Assembly (NCBI RefSeq): GCF_007679965.1
Contig: NZ_VEHL01000003.1
Span: 248,001-312,000 of the forward strand
Direction of reading: 5' to 3'
Length of the DNA stretch: 64,000 nucleotides
Source: Bordetella genomosp. 13
GTDB lineage: Bacteria > Pseudomonadota > Gammaproteobacteria > Burkholderiales > Burkholderiaceae_B
Each line of letters begins with the position of its first letter. The first letter of the stretch is position 1. The translations under genes were made by a program, and so were the position numbers. A model generated the notes under the pieces. That model was not told the origin of the DNA. It ran no database searches and saw nothing but the letters and a program-made list of their open reading frames with translations. Below, piece after piece: positions 1 through 10,362 of this stretch.

Positions 1-3000
1 CACCGTGTCGCCCTGGGCCAGCAAGGCCACCGACATCGCCCACAATTGCGGCCTGGACGCCGTGTACCGCATCGAGCGCGGCATCCGCTACGTGCTGACC
101 CCCGAGCGCGGCCTGCTGGGCGCCAAGTCCTTCGACGCCGACGTGCTGGCGCGCGCCGCCGCCTGCCTGCACGACCGCATGACCGAAACCGTGGTCGACG
201 CCGGCTTCGACGGCCAGGCGCTGTTCACGCCGCTGGCCGGCAAGCCCATGAGCACCGTGCCCGTCGGCGCGCAGGGCCGCGGCGCGCTGGTCGAGGCCAA
301 CACGGCCCTGGGCCTGGCGCTGTCCGAGGACGAGATCGATTACCTGGCCGAGTCCTTCGGCGCGCTCAAGCGCGACCCGACCGACGTCGAGCTGATGATG
401 TTCGCGCAGGCCAACAGCGAGCACTGCCGCCACAAGATCTTCAATGCCCAGTGGGTCATCGACGGCCAGCCGCAGTCCGAGACCCTGTTCGGCATGATCC
501 GCGCCACGCACAAGGCGCAGCCGCAGGGCACCGTCATCGCCTATTCCGACAACGCCGCCGTCATGGAAGGCGGCGACGCGCAGCGCTTCGAGGCCGGCGT
601 GCCGGCCGACGGCGGGCAGGGCGTGCAGGCGGCGGCCTATCGCCGCCGCGCCGCCACCATGCACACGCTGATGAAGGTCGAGACGCACAACCACCCGACC
701 GCCATCGCGCCGTTTCCTGGCGCGGCCACGGGCGCGGGCGGCGAGATTCGCGACGAAGGCGCCACCGGCCGCGGCTCCAAGCCCAAGGCGGGCCTCACGG
801 GCTTCACGGTGTCGCACCTGCGTTTCGACGACGCGCTGCAACCCTGGGAGGCCGACCACCACGGCCTGCCCGACCGCATCGCCAGCCCGTTGTCCATCAT
901 GATCGAGGGCCCCATCGGCGGCGCCGCGTTCAACAACGAGTTCGGCCGTCCCAACCTGCTGGGCTACTTCCGCAGCTTCGAGCAGACCGCCGGCGGCACG
1001 CGCTGGGGCTACCACAAGCCCATCATGATCGCGGGCGGCCTGGGCAGCATCGACGCCGGCCTGACGAAAAAGGAAGTCATCCCGCCGGGCGCGCTGCTGG
1101 TGCAGCTGGGCGGCCCGGGCCTGCGCATCGGCATGGGTGGCAGCGCCGCGTCCAGCATGGGCGTGGGCAGCAACTCCGCCGACCTGGATTTCGACTCCGT
1201 GCAGCGCGGCAATCCCGAGCTCGAACGCCGCGTGCAGGAAGTCATCGACCGCTGCTGGCAGCAGGGCGCGGCCAACCCCATCCTGGCCATCCACGACGTG
1301 GGCGCGGGCGGCCTGTCCAATGCCTTCCCCGAACTGGTCAATGACGCCGGCCGCGGCGCCATCTTCGACCTGAAGCGCGTGCCGGTCGAGGAATCGGGCC
1401 TGTCGCCCGCCGAGATCTGGAGCAACGAGTCGCAAGAGCGCTACGTGCTGTCGGTGCTGCCGCAGGACCTGGAACGCTTCGACGCCATCGCCCGCCGCGA
1501 ACGCTGTCCGTACGCGGTGGTGGGTGTGGCCACCGAAGAACGCCAACTGCGCGTGGTCGACGGCGAAGGCCTGCCCGGCCTGGACGCCGGCCGTCCGCAA
1601 GCCGACGGCGAGGTGCGTCCGGTGGACGTGCCCATCGACGTCATCCTGGGCAAGCCGCCGCGCATGACGCGCGACGTGCAGCGCCTGCCGGGCGTCAGCG
1701 GCCCGATCGACCTGGCCGGCATCGACCTGACCGAAGCCGCCTACCGCGTGCTGCGCCACCCCACCGTGGCCAACAAGACCTTCCTCATCACCATCGGCGA
1801 CCGCACCGTGGGCGGGCTGTCCAGCCGCGACCAGATGGTCGGCCCATGGCAGGTGCCGGTGGCCGACTGCGCCGTCACGCTGGCCGACTACGAAGGCTTC
1901 CGCGGCGAAGCCATGTCCATGGGCGAGCGCACGCCGCTGGCCATGATCGACGCGCCGGCCTCGGGCCGCATGGCCGTGGCCGAGGCGCTGACCAATCTGG
2001 CGTCGGCCGACGTGCAGCGCATCGAGGACATCAAGCTGTCCGCCAACTGGATGGCCGCCTGCGGCGTGCCGGGCCAGGACGCGGCGCTGTACGACACCGT
2101 GTCGGCCGTCAGCGAGCTGTGCCAGGCCGTGGGCCTGTCCATCCCGGTGGGCAAGGATTCGCTGTCCATGAAGACCTCGTGGCAGGAAGACGGCGAATCG
2201 CGCCAGGTGGTGGCGCCGGTGTCGCTCATCATCACGGCCTTCGCGCCCGTGGCCGACGTGCGCGCCAGCCTGACGCCGCAGCTGCGCACCGACGCCGGCG
2301 ACACCGTGCTGATCCTGATCGACCTGGGCCGCGGCCGCCACCGCATGGGCGGCTCCATCCTGGCGCAGACGTACGGACAGATCGGCGAGCAGGTGCCGGA
2401 CATCGATCACCCGCAAGACCTGCGCACGTTCTTCATCACCATCCGCACGCTGGCCGAAGCCGGCATCGTGCTGGCCTACCACGACCGTTCCGACGGCGGC
2501 CTGTTCTCCACGCTGACCGAAATGGCCTTCGCAGGCCACACCGGCATCTCGGTCAACCTGGACATGCTGACCATCGATCCCAACTCGGCCGACTGGGGCG
2601 ACTACAAGATCCGTCCCGAGCAGGTGGCCGTGCAGCGCGACGAACTGACTTTGAAGGCGCTGTTCTCGGAAGAGGCGGGCGCCGTCATCCAGGTGCCGGC
2701 CTCGCAGCGCGACGCCGTCATGCAGGTGCTGCGCGGCGCCGGGCTGTCGGCCCATTCGCACGTCATCGGCGGCCTGAACGACGCCGACGAGGTCGAGTTC
2801 TTCCGCGACGGCCGCAAGGTCTGGAGCGCGCCGCGCGCCGAACTCGGCCGCGCCTGGAGCGAAGTCAGCCACCGCATCATGGCGCGCCGCGACAACCCGG
2901 CCTGCGCCCAGGCCGAGCTGGACGTGTGGAACGATGCCGCCGATCCCGGTTTCTCGCCCCGTGTGGCCTACGATCCGCAGGAAGACGTGGCCGCGCCGTT

Positions 3001-3796
3001 CATCAGCACCGGCCGTCGTCCCAAGGTGGCGATCCTGCGAGAGCAGGGCTGCAACAGCCAGGTCGAAACGGCCTGGGCCTTCGACACCGCGGGCTTCGAC
3101 GCCATCGACGTGCACATGACCGACCTGCTGTCGGGCCGCATCGACCTGACGGGCATGCACGGCCTGGTGGCCGTGGGTGGCTTCAGCTACGGCGACGTGC
3201 TGGGCGCGGGCGAAGGCTGGGCGCGCACCATCCGCTTCAACAGCCGCCTGTACGACCAGTTCGCCGCGTACTTCGCGCGTCCCGACACCTTCGCGCTGGG
3301 CGTGTGCAACGGCTGCCAGATGATGGCCGCGCTGGCCCCGATGATTCCGGGCGCGCAGCACTGGCCGCGCTTCACCCACAACCAGTCGGCCAAGTACGAG
3401 GCGCGCCTGTCGATGATCGAAGTGGTGGAGTCGCCGTCGATCCTGTTCGCGGGCATGGCCGGTTCGCGCATTCCGGTGGCGGTGGCGCACGGCGAAGGCT
3501 ATGCCAACTTCGCCCAGCAGGGCGATGCCGCGCAGGTGCTGGCGGCGGCCCGTTTCGTGGACAACCGCGGCGCGGCCACCGAGACCTACCCCTTCAACCC
3601 CAACGGCAGTCCGGGCGGCCTGACCAGCGTGACGACCGCCGACGGACGCTTCACCGTGATGATGCCGCACGCCGAACGCGTGACGCGCAACGCCATGATG
3701 TCGTGGGCGCCGCAGACCTGGGGCGAAGCCGATACGGGCGGCCAGTTCAGCCCGTGGATGCGCATGTTCCGCAACGCGCGGGTGTGGCTGCGCTAA
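1..3796 (+). CDS. purL: Phosphoribosylformylglycinamidine synthase, 5' end cut off by the window
   Basis: Converts FGAR, glutamine and ATP to FGAM in the fourth step of de novo purine synthesis, in the cytosol. The reading frame is open from base 2, and the first residues ([16 protein letters not shown]) match the region that lies about 85 residues into the long proteobacterial enzyme, so roughly that much is missing. The order is the usual one: two AIR-synthase-like halves, then a C-terminal glutamine amidotransferase with nucleophile Cys in GVCNGCQM and the later AHGEGYANF and PHAERV motifs. The visible part ends with TAA. A strong terminator follows, so it is the end of its transcript. The GTG at base 5 is internal and is not the start. 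Confidence 0.98.
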   Translation, partial: TVSPWASKATDIAHNCGLDAVYRIERGIRYVLTPERGLLGAKSFDADVLARAAACLHDRMTETVVDAGFDGQALFTPLAGKPMSTVPVGAQGRGALVEANTALGLALSEDEIDYLAESFGALKRDPTDVELMMFAQANSEHCRHKIFNAQWVIDGQPQSETLFGMIRATHKAQPQGTVIAYSDNAAVMEGGDAQRFEAGVPADGGQGVQAAAYRRRAATMHTLMKVETHNHPTAIAPFPGAATGAGGEIRDEGATGRGSKPKAGLTGFTVSHLRFDDALQPWEADHHGLPDRIASPLSIMIEGPIGGAAFNNEFGRPNLLGYFRSFEQTAGGTRWGYHKPIMIAGGLGSIDAGLTKKEVIPPGALLVQLGGPGLRIGMGGSAASSMGVGSNSADLDFDSVQRGNPELERRVQEVIDRCWQQGAANPILAIHDVGAGGLSNAFPELVNDAGRGAIFDLKRVPVEESGLSPAEIWSNESQERYVLSVLPQDLERFDAIARRERCPYAVVGVATEERQLRVVDGEGLPGLDAGRPQADGEVRPVDVPIDVILGKPPRMTRDVQRLPGVSGPIDLAGIDLTEAAYRVLRHPTVANKTFLITIGDRTVGGLSSRDQMVGPWQVPVADCAVTLADYEGFRGEAMSMGERTPLAMIDAPASGRMAVAEALTNLASADVQRIEDIKLSANWMAACGVPGQDAALYDTVSAVSELCQAVGLSIPVGKDSLSMKTSWQEDGESRQVVAPVSLIITAFAPVADVRASLTPQLRTDAGDTVLILIDLGRGRHRMGGSILAQTYGQIGEQVPDIDHPQDLRTFFITIRTLAEAGIVLAYHDRSDGGLFSTLTEMAFAGHTGISVNLDMLTIDPNSADWGDYKIRPEQVAVQRDELTLKALFSEEAGAVIQVPASQRDAVMQVLRGAGLSAHSHVIGGLNDADEVEFFRDGRKVWSAPRAELGRAWSEVSHRIMARRDNPACAQAELDVWNDAADPGFSPRVAYDPQEDVAAPFISTGRRPKVAILREQGCNSQVETAWAFDTAGFDAIDVHMTDLLSGRIDLTGMHGLVAVGGFSYGDVLGAGEGWARTIRFNSRLYDQFAAYFARPDTFALGVCNGCQMMAALAPMIPGAQHWPRFTHNQSAKYEARLSMIEVVESPSILFAGMAGSRIPVAVAHGEGYANFAQQGDAAQVLAAARFVDNRGAATETYPFNPNGSPGGLTSVTTADGRFTVMMPHAERVTRNAMMSWAPQTWGEADTGGQFSPWMRMFRNARVWLR

Positions 3797-3826
3797 GCGC
3801 GAGCCACGCTGGTGGCTCGAGGTAAT

Positions 3827-3875
3827 CAGGCCCCGAAGGTTGGATGTTCATCCGGCCTCGGGGCCTGTTCTTTTC
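3827..3875 (+). terminator. Rho-independent terminator of purL
   Basis: A 10-bp perfect outer stem (3827-3836 with 3858-3867) encloses a second 5-bp stem (GGATG/CATCC) and is followed by a T-rich run (TTCTTTTCT). A separate smaller hairpin with an 8-bp stem and tetraloop (3800-3819) sits just after the stop codon. Part of the right arm and its T-run (CGGGGCCTGTTCTTT) recurs once at 3891-3905, apparently a local duplication. Confidence 0.85.
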
Positions 3876-3950
3876 TGGGCTGGTCTTCTTCGGGGCCTGT
3901 TCTTTCCGGCGCGGAAATCCCGGTTCGGCCGCGGCGGCGGAAGGCGTCGG

Positions 3951-4343
3951 TCAACGGCCCACCGCGCGCAGGAAGATCCTGTACAGCAGCCCGCTGGTGC
4001 CGGCCAGCACGAAGCCCAGCATCCAGCGCAACAGGTTGTACTGGCCTTCGCTGGTGCGCTGGAACTGCTCGAGCTTGTGTTCGATGGACGTGAGGCGGGC
4101 GTCCAGCCTTCGTTCGCCGACATCCATGCGCGTCTCCAGGCGATGTTCGACATGCGTGATGCGGGTATCGAGCTTGTCTTCGGCGGCGGTCAGGTCGGAT
4201 CGGGTGGCGGCATCGAGCGTGTCGGCGTTGACCACGGCGGCCAGCACCGTCGCCTGTACCCTCGCTTGTTCGCGGGAGAAGCCGCCGCGCTCCAGGCGTT
4301 CCACGACGTCGAGCGTATCGAATTTGATGGCCATTGCTGTCAT
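3951..4343 (-). CDS. DUF1640 coiled-coil protein with C-terminal membrane anchor
   Basis: A 130-residue protein of the DUF1640 (CCDC90-like) type. It begins with the family signature (KFDTLDVVERLERGGFSREQA), continues with a long charged helix (about residues 45-95, with ITHVEHRLETRMDVGERRLDARL heptads) and ends in one hydrophobic segment (LLRWMLGFVLAGTSGLLYRIF). The likely topology is a coiled coil tethered to the inner membrane by its C-terminus. Bacterial function is unknown. The ATG four codons downstream (MAIKF) is an alternative start. It converges on purL. A second relative lies at 14839-15348, so the genome keeps at least two members. Confidence 0.8.
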   Translation of the reverse strand: MTAMAIKFDTLDVVERLERGGFSREQARVQATVLAAVVNADTLDAATRSDLTAAEDKLDTRITHVEHRLETRMDVGERRLDARLTSIEHKLEQFQRTSEGQYNLLRWMLGFVLAGTSGLLYRIFLRAVGR

Positions 4344-4507
4344 GCGGATCTCGTGAATGAAGGGGAGGGGATGCAGGCGTCCGCGTTGTGCGCAGGGCCT
4401 GCGGAAGAACCTTCATGGTGCCTTCATCCCCAACGACAGGCTATACGTAGATGCCGCAAATCCGTCCCTGTTCGCCAACAACCAGACCGATCCTACGTCT
4501 CAGTGCC

Positions 4508-5659
4508 TCACGGCGCGGGCAGCAGTTCGAACGCCAGCAGCAGCGTGACCTGCTCCGCGTTGAAATTGTCGTCGGACACCAGCACCAGGCTGTCATGGCC
4601 GTTCGACAGCTTCGGCCCCCACGCGATGCCTTCGATGTTGTCCAGCCGGGGCAGGCCCAGCGTGTTCAGGTCCAGCACCAGCCGCTTGGCGGCGGGTTGG
4701 ACGTTCGCGTCGGTCAGCGACGCCAAGGCCGCCACGTCGGTGGCCTGCGAGACATCGGCTTCGTAGAGGCGGATGTAGTTGGCGAACTTGCCGTCGGCAG
4801 CCTGCACGCCGGAGCGTTCCAGCACCAGCAGGCGCGTGTCGTCCAGCGCCAGGATCTCGGACACGCCGTTGTCCGCATACTTGCCGCGCCCGGGCTGGGC
4901 CGGGATCGGATCGACCGGGTAGGCCACCTGCCGCAGCGCCTTGCCCGTGCGGTCGTATTGCGTGAAGCGCGCCAGCGCCCCGGCCTGGGGCGTCGGCGGC
5001 TCGCCGTCTTCGTGGATCGGGCCTTCCATGCCGACCCATAGCGACTGCCCGTCGGGGGCGAACGCCAGGCCCTCGAAGGACAGGTTGTTGCGCGCGCCCT
5101 TGCTGCCGAACACGTGCGTCTGGAACATGGGGGACGTGGGCAGTTCCGCCAGCAGGCGGCCGTCGCGCGAGACGTGCCGCACCACCGGATCCAGGGCCAG
5201 CAGGCGGTCGCCTTCGCTGGCGTACCAGATGCTGCCGTCTCGCGGATCGACGCGTATCGATTCCGCGTCGGGTACGCGGCCGCCCAGCAGCCGGCTGGGG
5301 TAGGGCGTGCCGTCGTCGCGCAGCAGCGGGGTCACGCCGGTCAGCCCGACGCTGGTGAAGCCCTGCGCGTCGTAGCGCAGCGCCGCCGTATACCAGCGCG
5401 CCGGCCCGAAATCGGAACGGTCGTCGCTGATCATCACCCAGTTGCCGCTGCGCGGATCGTAGTCGATGCCGGACAGCCCGCCCACCGTGGTGCCCTGGTA
5501 CGCCAGCTTGTGGGCGATGCGCTGTTCGCCGATGAAGCGCAGCGTGCCCATTACATGCGCGTCCGCCGGCTGCGCCCGCGCGGAGCCGGGAAACCAGGCA
5601 ATGGTGCATGCGCACAGCATGGCCAGCACGGACGGATACGAGCGGAGCAAGAGGAGCAT
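4508..5659 (-). CDS. Secreted esterase-like phytase-family protein
   Basis: The start chosen (MLLLLRSYPSVLAML) gives 383 residues with a clear Sec signal peptide ending near SARA-QPADA; the frame stays open upstream but has no signal-like or conserved sequence there. The mature part has the features of the esterase-like phytase domain (Pfam Phytase-like, a beta-propeller fold): repeated acidic blade motifs such as GLSGIDYDPRSGNWVMISDD, SFEGLAFAPDG and NIEGIAWGP. The natural substrate is unknown; family members are periplasmic or extracellular phosphatase/esterase candidates. It is transcribed away from the ABC transporter operon, with a 294-bp divergent intergenic region between them. Confidence 0.85.
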   Translation of the reverse strand: MLLLLRSYPSVLAMLCACTIAWFPGSARAQPADAHVMGTLRFIGEQRIAHKLAYQGTTVGGLSGIDYDPRSGNWVMISDDRSDFGPARWYTAALRYDAQGFTSVGLTGVTPLLRDDGTPYPSRLLGGRVPDAESIRVDPRDGSIWYASEGDRLLALDPVVRHVSRDGRLLAELPTSPMFQTHVFGSKGARNNLSFEGLAFAPDGQSLWVGMEGPIHEDGEPPTPQAGALARFTQYDRTGKALRQVAYPVDPIPAQPGRGKYADNGVSEILALDDTRLLVLERSGVQAADGKFANYIRLYEADVSQATDVAALASLTDANVQPAAKRLVLDLNTLGLPRLDNIEGIAWGPKLSNGHDSLVLVSDDNFNAEQVTLLLAFELLPAP

Positions 5660-5953
5660 GGCGGGACGGGGACGCTGCGTGGACGGGTTCGAATCATAGG
5701 CCACTGGCGTGACAGGCCCAGGTCCGCATGCCGCGCTTTCGGCACGCCGGGCGTGCACGCAAGCGTGCGCGTGCACCGGAAATCGCACCATCGTCGTGCC
5801 GGTGCGGCCGCCGTTCGTCCCGCATTCCCCGGGGAAGCCTCCTGGCACGCAATTTGCTTGAGTCTTATGCAAGTGACTTGCATGAGATGCATGGAACTTA
5901 CGCGGCGGGCATGTTGCCCGTGCGTGTACGACTCGAGGCCCAGGGGAATTGCG
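5660..5953. other. Divergent intergenic region with palindromic operator candidate
   Basis: This stretch separates the phytase-like gene from the nitrogen-compound operon and holds no convincing gene. Its main feature is a perfect 8-1-8 inverted repeat, ATGCAAGT-G-ACTTGCAT, at 5867-5883, 70 bases before the ABC operon start. Another ATGCAT lies six bases further on. This is a plausible operator for the XRE-cupin regulator encoded at the end of the operon; that link is an inference. Confidence 0.5.
5867..5883. promoter_or_regulatory. Perfect 17-bp palindrome, operator candidate of the ABC/amidohydrolase operon
   Basis: The sequence ATGCAAGTGACTTGCAT has 8-bp arms around a single central G. 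It lies between the divergent phytase-like gene and the solute-binding protein gene. Its position and symmetry suit a dimeric repressor. No confident -35/-10 pair can be assigned around it. Confidence 0.5.
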
Positions 5954-6784
5954 ATGCTGTTACGTCACGTTGTAGCGGGAGTCTTCGCCTTGCTGGCGGC
6001 CGGGGCGGCGCATGCCGACCAGCTGGATACCATCAAGGCCAAAAAGGAAATCGTCATCGGCACCGAAGCGCAATTCGCGCCGTTCGAGTACCTGCAGGAC
6101 GGCAAGATCGTGGGCTATGGCCCCGACCTCATGAATTACGTGCTGCAGGATCTGCCCGGGGTGCGCGTCAAGCAGCTGGACCTGCCGTTCCAGGGCATCC
6201 TGCCCGGCCTGGCGGCCAAGCGCTTCGACTTCGTCATCACCTCGGTCACCATGACGCGCGACCGCGCGGCCAAGTTCGCCTTCACGGTGCCCATCGCGGA
6301 CGCCACGACCGCCCTGGTCAAGCGCAAGGACAATGCCGCGCTGACGGATCCCGCGGGCATTGCCGGCAAGACCGTGGGCTCGCAGGCGGGCTCCGCCCAG
6401 CTGAAGGCCTTGCAGGACTACGCGGCCAAGCTGCAGGCGCAGGGCAAGCCGGCGGTCACGGTCCGCGAGTACGTCAGCTTCGACGAAGCCTATGCGGACC
6501 TGGGCGCCGGACGGCTGGACGCGGTGGCGCAATCACTGGCCAACCTGTCCACGCTGGTGAAGACGCGTGGCGACGTCTATGCGGTCATCGACCAGCCCAT
6601 CGGTCCCAAGACCTATTTTGGATGGGTGGGCCGCAAGGACGCCGACAGCGCCTCGCTGGTGAAGCTGTTCAGCGACGGTATCGCGCGCGCCCAGCAGACC
6701 GGCAAGATGAAGGAACTGCAGATGAAGTGGTTCGGGTTCACCATGGACGTGCCGACGGGTTCGGTGCCCGAGCCCGAGCTTTGA
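5954..6784 (+). CDS. Periplasmic amino-acid-type ABC transporter substrate-binding protein
   Basis: Starts at the ATG preceded by AGGGGA, giving 276 residues with a short signal peptide (MLLRHVVAGVFALLAAGAAHA). The mature protein has the family-3 solute-binding pattern: EIVIGTEAQFAPFEYLQDGK, GYGPDLMNYV, the ITSVTMTRDRAAKFAFTVP lobe and the GKTVGSQAGSAQLKAL segment. It belongs to the polar amino acid/opine class. Two permeases and an ATPase follow directly. The downstream amidohydrolase and ureohydrolase suggest a nitrogen-rich ligand such as a ureido or guanidino compound rather than a plain amino acid; this is inferred from context only. Confidence 0.93.
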   Translation: MLLRHVVAGVFALLAAGAAHADQLDTIKAKKEIVIGTEAQFAPFEYLQDGKIVGYGPDLMNYVLQDLPGVRVKQLDLPFQGILPGLAAKRFDFVITSVTMTRDRAAKFAFTVPIADATTALVKRKDNAALTDPAGIAGKTVGSQAGSAQLKALQDYAAKLQAQGKPAVTVREYVSFDEAYADLGAGRLDAVAQSLANLSTLVKTRGDVYAVIDQPIGPKTYFGWVGRKDADSASLVKLFSDGIARAQQTGKMKELQMKWFGFTMDVPTGSVPEPEL

Positions 6785-6800
6785 TCCTCGGGACCGCAGC

Positions 6801-7511
6801 ATGAACGCAGCCACCTTGCCCGAACGCCTGTACGCCTACCTGCCCGTGCTGCTGGATGGCGCGGCCTACACCCTGCTGGTGTCGGCCGTGGCCATCGCCG
6901 CCGGCTTCGGGCTGGGCGCGCTGCTGCTGGGCCTGTCCCTGGTGCGCGGCGGGCGCGGCCCGCTGCCCGCGCTGGTGGCGGCGTACGTCAGCTTCTTCCG
7001 CGGCACGCCGATGCTGGTGCAGCTGCTGATGATGTTCTACCTGCCGGCGGCGATGGGCCTGGACCTGCCGCCGCTGCTGGCCGCCATGATCGCCATGGCG
7101 GCGAACTCGGCGGCCTTCCAGTGCGAGATCCTGCGGGCCGGGCTGTCGGCGGTGCCGGCGGGGCAGGTCGAGGCGGCCCTGTCCTTCGGCATCTCGCCGC
7201 GCCAGGTCTTCCGCTACGTGCAGTTGCCGCAGGTGGCACGCGCCGTCTGGCCCGCGGTGGTGTCGGAGGCCATCGACGTGATCAAGAATTCCGCCATCGT
7301 CTCGGTCATCGCGGTGGCCGACCTGGCCCGTGGCGGACGGCAGATCGTCGCGGCGAATTTCCGTCCGCTCGAGGTCTACCTGGCGGTAGGCGGCATGTAC
7401 CTGCTGATGACGGGCGCCGTATTCCTGGCGGGCACCCTGATCGCGCGCCGCATGGGCATGGGCGGCAGGATCAGCGCCCGCGTGATCAACCGCAGGGCGA
7501 TACGCACATGA
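6801..7511 (+). CDS. ABC transporter inner-membrane permease (HisM/GlnP type), first subunit
   Basis: A 236-residue membrane protein with about five hydrophobic segments. The cytoplasmic permease loop is present in recognisable form (EAALSFGISPRQVFRYVQLPQ, then NSAIVSVIAVADL), placing it in the polar amino acid uptake permease family. It starts 16 bases after the binding-protein gene and overlaps the second permease by ATGA, so the two are probably translationally coupled and form a heterodimeric channel. Confidence 0.93.
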   Translation: MNAATLPERLYAYLPVLLDGAAYTLLVSAVAIAAGFGLGALLLGLSLVRGGRGPLPALVAAYVSFFRGTPMLVQLLMMFYLPAAMGLDLPPLLAAMIAMAANSAAFQCEILRAGLSAVPAGQVEAALSFGISPRQVFRYVQLPQVARAVWPAVVSEAIDVIKNSAIVSVIAVADLARGGRQIVAANFRPLEVYLAVGGMYLLMTGAVFLAGTLIARRMGMGGRISARVINRRAIRT

Positions 7512-8155
7512 TCGACTTCACGTTGCTGGGACAACTGCTGCCCGTGTTCGGCCTGGCGGCGCTGCGCACCGCGGCGCTGGTGGCGGCCGGCGTGGCGGGC
7601 GGGTTGGCGCTGGGTTTCCTGATGAACGCCGCGCGCGAGACCGGCTGGCGCCCGCTGTCCTGGCTCTACTGGGCCTATACCGGCATCTGGCGCGGCGTGC
7701 CTTTCCTGGTGCATCTGTTCATCGTGTATTTCGGATTGCCCAACATGGGCATCCGGCTCGACCCCTTCCACGCGGCCGCCGTCACGCTGGCCGTCTACAG
7801 CGGCGCCTATTTCGCCGAGATCTTCCGCGCCTGCTGGCAGGCGATTCCGCGCGGCCAGATCGAGGCGGCCCGGTGCATGGGCCTGACCCGCCGCCAGGTG
7901 TTCGTGCACATCTGCTGCCCGCAGGCCCTGCGTGCGAGCCTGCCGCTGATCGCCAACCAGACCATTCTGGTCATGAAGGAATCGGCGCTGGCCTCGGTCA
8001 TCACCTATCCCGAACTGACCATGACCGCCGGCAAGGTGGTCGCGGAGCAGTTCGTGTACGTCGAACCCTATCTGATGCTGGCCCTGAGCTACTGGGTGCT
8101 GGCCGTGCTGATCAACCGCCTGGGCCGCCATCTGCGTCGGCGCGCCGCGCTTTGA
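7508..8155 (+). CDS. ABC transporter inner-membrane permease, second subunit
   Basis: Begins at the ATG overlapping the stop of the first permease (ATGA) and encodes 215 residues. It has the EAARCMGLTRRQVFVHICCPQ permease loop followed by KESALASVITYPEL, typical of HisQ/HisM partners. The hydrophobic segments include TAALVAAGVAGGLALGF near the N-terminus and LMLALSYWVLAVLI near the C-terminus. Together with the preceding subunit it forms the membrane channel of the operon's importer. Confidence 0.93.
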   Translation: MIDFTLLGQLLPVFGLAALRTAALVAAGVAGGLALGFLMNAARETGWRPLSWLYWAYTGIWRGVPFLVHLFIVYFGLPNMGIRLDPFHAAAVTLAVYSGAYFAEIFRACWQAIPRGQIEAARCMGLTRRQVFVHICCPQALRASLPLIANQTILVMKESALASVITYPELTMTAGKVVAEQFVYVEPYLMLALSYWVLAVLINRLGRHLRRRAAL

Positions 8156-8167
8156 ATGAGGACATCG

Positions 8168-8995
8168 ATGCATAACGCTGCCGAATCCGCCGTGCCCATG
8201 ATCTCGCTGCGCGGCGTGGGAAAGTCCTTCGACGGGCACCGCGTGCTGTCGGACATCGACCTGGACATCCGCCAGGGCGAGGTGGTCTCCTTGATCGGGC
8301 CATCGGGCTCCGGCAAGACCACGCTGCTGCGCTGCATGAACTTCCTCGAGGCGTACGACGTAGGCGAGGTCTGGATCCGCGGCGCCCTGCTGGGCTACCG
8401 CAAGACCGCCGGCGGCACGCTGGCGCCCGAGAGCGACCGGGGCATCGCCGAGGTGCGCGCGCCCCTGGCCATGGTGTTCCAGCAGTTCAACCTGTGGCCG
8501 CACATGAGCGTGCTGGCCAACGTGACGGCGCCGCTGACCCTGGCCAAGGGCATGCGGCCCGACCGCGCGCGCGACGTGGCCCGCCAGGCGCTGGCGCGCG
8601 TGGGCATGCAGGCCAAGGAGCATGCCCTGCCCGGCGAGTTGAGCGGCGGACAGCAGCAACGGGTGGGCATCGCCCGCGCGCTGGCGGTGCATCCCGAGGT
8701 GATGCTGCTGGACGAGCCCACGTCGGCCCTGGACCCTGAGCTGGTCGACGAGGTGCTGGAGGTGATCAAGTCGCTGTCGCGGGACGGCATGACCATGGTG
8801 ATGGTCACCCACGAGATGAGTTTCGCGGCCGAGGTGTCCGACCGCATCGTCTTCATGGAAAAGGGCAGGGTCGTGGTGACTGGGTCCGCGGACTTGATCC
8901 GGCGTCCGGAGCATCCGCGGCTGCAATCCTTCCTTCAGCCGTGGATACGGCGCAGTCTGCAAGGCGCCGAGGCGCCGGTACGGGAGCACGCATGA
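8168..8995 (+). CDS. ABC transporter ATP-binding protein (polar amino acid type)
   Basis: Nucleotide-binding subunit energising the importer. Walker A is GPSGSGKTT (around residue 45), the signature is LSGGQQQRVGIARAL, Walker B is VMLLDEPTSALDP, and the H-loop lies in MVTHEMSFA. The start was set at the ATG six bases after GAGG; another in-frame ATG at 8156, directly behind the permease stop, would add four residues. About 275 residues is slightly longer than GlnQ-type proteins, because of an insert (YRKTAGGTLAPESDRGIAEVR) between Walker A and the Q-loop that occurs in some members of this family. It overlaps the next gene by ATGA. Confidence 0.93.
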   Translation: MHNAAESAVPMISLRGVGKSFDGHRVLSDIDLDIRQGEVVSLIGPSGSGKTTLLRCMNFLEAYDVGEVWIRGALLGYRKTAGGTLAPESDRGIAEVRAPLAMVFQQFNLWPHMSVLANVTAPLTLAKGMRPDRARDVARQALARVGMQAKEHALPGELSGGQQQRVGIARALAVHPEVMLLDEPTSALDPELVDEVLEVIKSLSRDGMTMVMVTHEMSFAAEVSDRIVFMEKGRVVVTGSADLIRRPEHPRLQSFLQPWIRRSLQGAEAPVREHA

Positions 8996-10317
8996 ACGCG
9001 TCCATTCACGAGGAAGGCATCGTGGTGCAGGGGGGCGGCCAGGACTTGCCCGCCCGCGTGGCGCGGGCCGTCGATGCCGAGCGCCTGGAGCGCCGCCAGC
9101 GCGGGCTGGCCGGGTTCGGTGGCGTGGCCTCCGGCGGGGTCGCGCGGCAGGCATTGACCGCAGAGGAACTGGCGGCGCGCCGGTGGCTGGTGGCGGATTT
9201 CGCGGCGCGCCCGGGCTACGGCGTGGGCGTCGACGTGGCCGGCAACGTGCATCTGCGTCGCGACGGCGCCGAGCCCGGGCTGACGCCGGTCATGACGGGC
9301 AGCCATATCGACACCCAGCCGCTGGGCGGCTGGCTGGACGGCGCGTTCGGCGTGGTGGCCGGCCTGGAGGTGTTCGACGCCCTGGACGCCTGCGGCCTGC
9401 GCACGCGCCGTCCGATCGACGTCGTGATGTGGACCAATGAAGAGGGTTCGCGCTACGCGCCGGGCCTGATGGGCTCGCATTCGTATGCCGCGCCGCATCG
9501 CCTGGACGGATTCCTGGATGTGAAGGATGGCGGCGGCCTGCGGTTCGGCGATGCCTGCGAGGCCGCCGTGGCGGACCTGCGCGCCGCGGCGCGCGAGCAT
9601 GGCTGGGCCTGGATGGACGTGGAACTGGGCCGCCCCGTCCATGCCTACCTGGAGGCGCACATCGAACAGGGACCGGTGCTCGAGGCCGAAGGCCTGCAGG
9701 TGGGCTGCGTCGACGCCATCCAGGGCGTGCGATGGTTCAGGGTGACGATCACGGGCCGCAGCGCGCATGCGGGAACGACGCCGCTGGCCGCGCGCGACGA
9801 CGCGCAGGCGAAAGCCGTGCATCTGGCGCATGCGCTGCTGGACCATGCGCGGACCTGCGGCGACGAGCGCCTGCGGCTGACTATCGGCCGCTGGGAGTGC
9901 GCGCCGGGCTCGATCAACACGGTGGCGGACCGCGTGGTGTTCACCGTCGACATGCGCCATCCCGAGGCCGGCGTGCTGGACACGGTCCAGGCCTTGCTGG
10001 CGCGCGCGCTGCCGGCGGGCGGGCGCATCGACGTCCTGCAAAACCAGCCCACCGTGCGCTTCGACGCCGGCCTGACGGCCCTGACGCGCGAGGCCTGCGC
10101 GGCGCTGGCGCTGCGCCACCGCGCCATGCCATCCGGCGCCTTTCACGACGCGATGCCCATGGCGGGCTTCTGCCCGACGGCGATGCTGTTCGCGCCCAGC
10201 ATCGCGGGCGTCAGCCACCACCCCGGCGAAGACACCCCCATCGACGACCTGGCCGCGTGCACCCGCGCGCTGGCCTGGTGCCTGGCGCGGCTGGCCGAGC
10301 CGGCCGTCGCGCCCTGA
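8992..10317 (+). CDS. Zn-dependent amidohydrolase of the hydantoinase/carbamoylase (M20) family
   Basis: Hydrolyses an N-carbamoyl or ureido amide bond; the family includes N-carbamoyl-amino-acid hydrolase, beta-ureidopropionase and allantoate amidohydrolase. The start ATG overlaps the ATPase stop and follows GGGAG, giving 441 residues. The bi-metal ligands are all visible: His in GSHIDTQPLGG, Asp in DGAFGVVAGLE, the Glu pair in TNEEGSRY, His in AHIEQGPVLE and the C-terminal His in FHDAMPMAG; the last motif is normally near Gly-rich substrate-binding residues. Co-transcription with an importer implies that it degrades the imported ligand in the cytosol. The exact substrate cannot be read from sequence. 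Confidence 0.88.
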   Translation: MNASIHEEGIVVQGGGQDLPARVARAVDAERLERRQRGLAGFGGVASGGVARQALTAEELAARRWLVADFAARPGYGVGVDVAGNVHLRRDGAEPGLTPVMTGSHIDTQPLGGWLDGAFGVVAGLEVFDALDACGLRTRRPIDVVMWTNEEGSRYAPGLMGSHSYAAPHRLDGFLDVKDGGGLRFGDACEAAVADLRAAAREHGWAWMDVELGRPVHAYLEAHIEQGPVLEAEGLQVGCVDAIQGVRWFRVTITGRSAHAGTTPLAARDDAQAKAVHLAHALLDHARTCGDERLRLTIGRWECAPGSINTVADRVVFTVDMRHPEAGVLDTVQALLARALPAGGRIDVLQNQPTVRFDAGLTALTREACAALALRHRAMPSGAFHDAMPMAGFCPTAMLFAPSIAGVSHHPGEDTPIDDLAACTRALAWCLARLAEPAVAP

Positions 10318-10362
10318 TCTCCCGATTTCCATGCACTGCCCCCAATGACCAAGGAGCCTTCC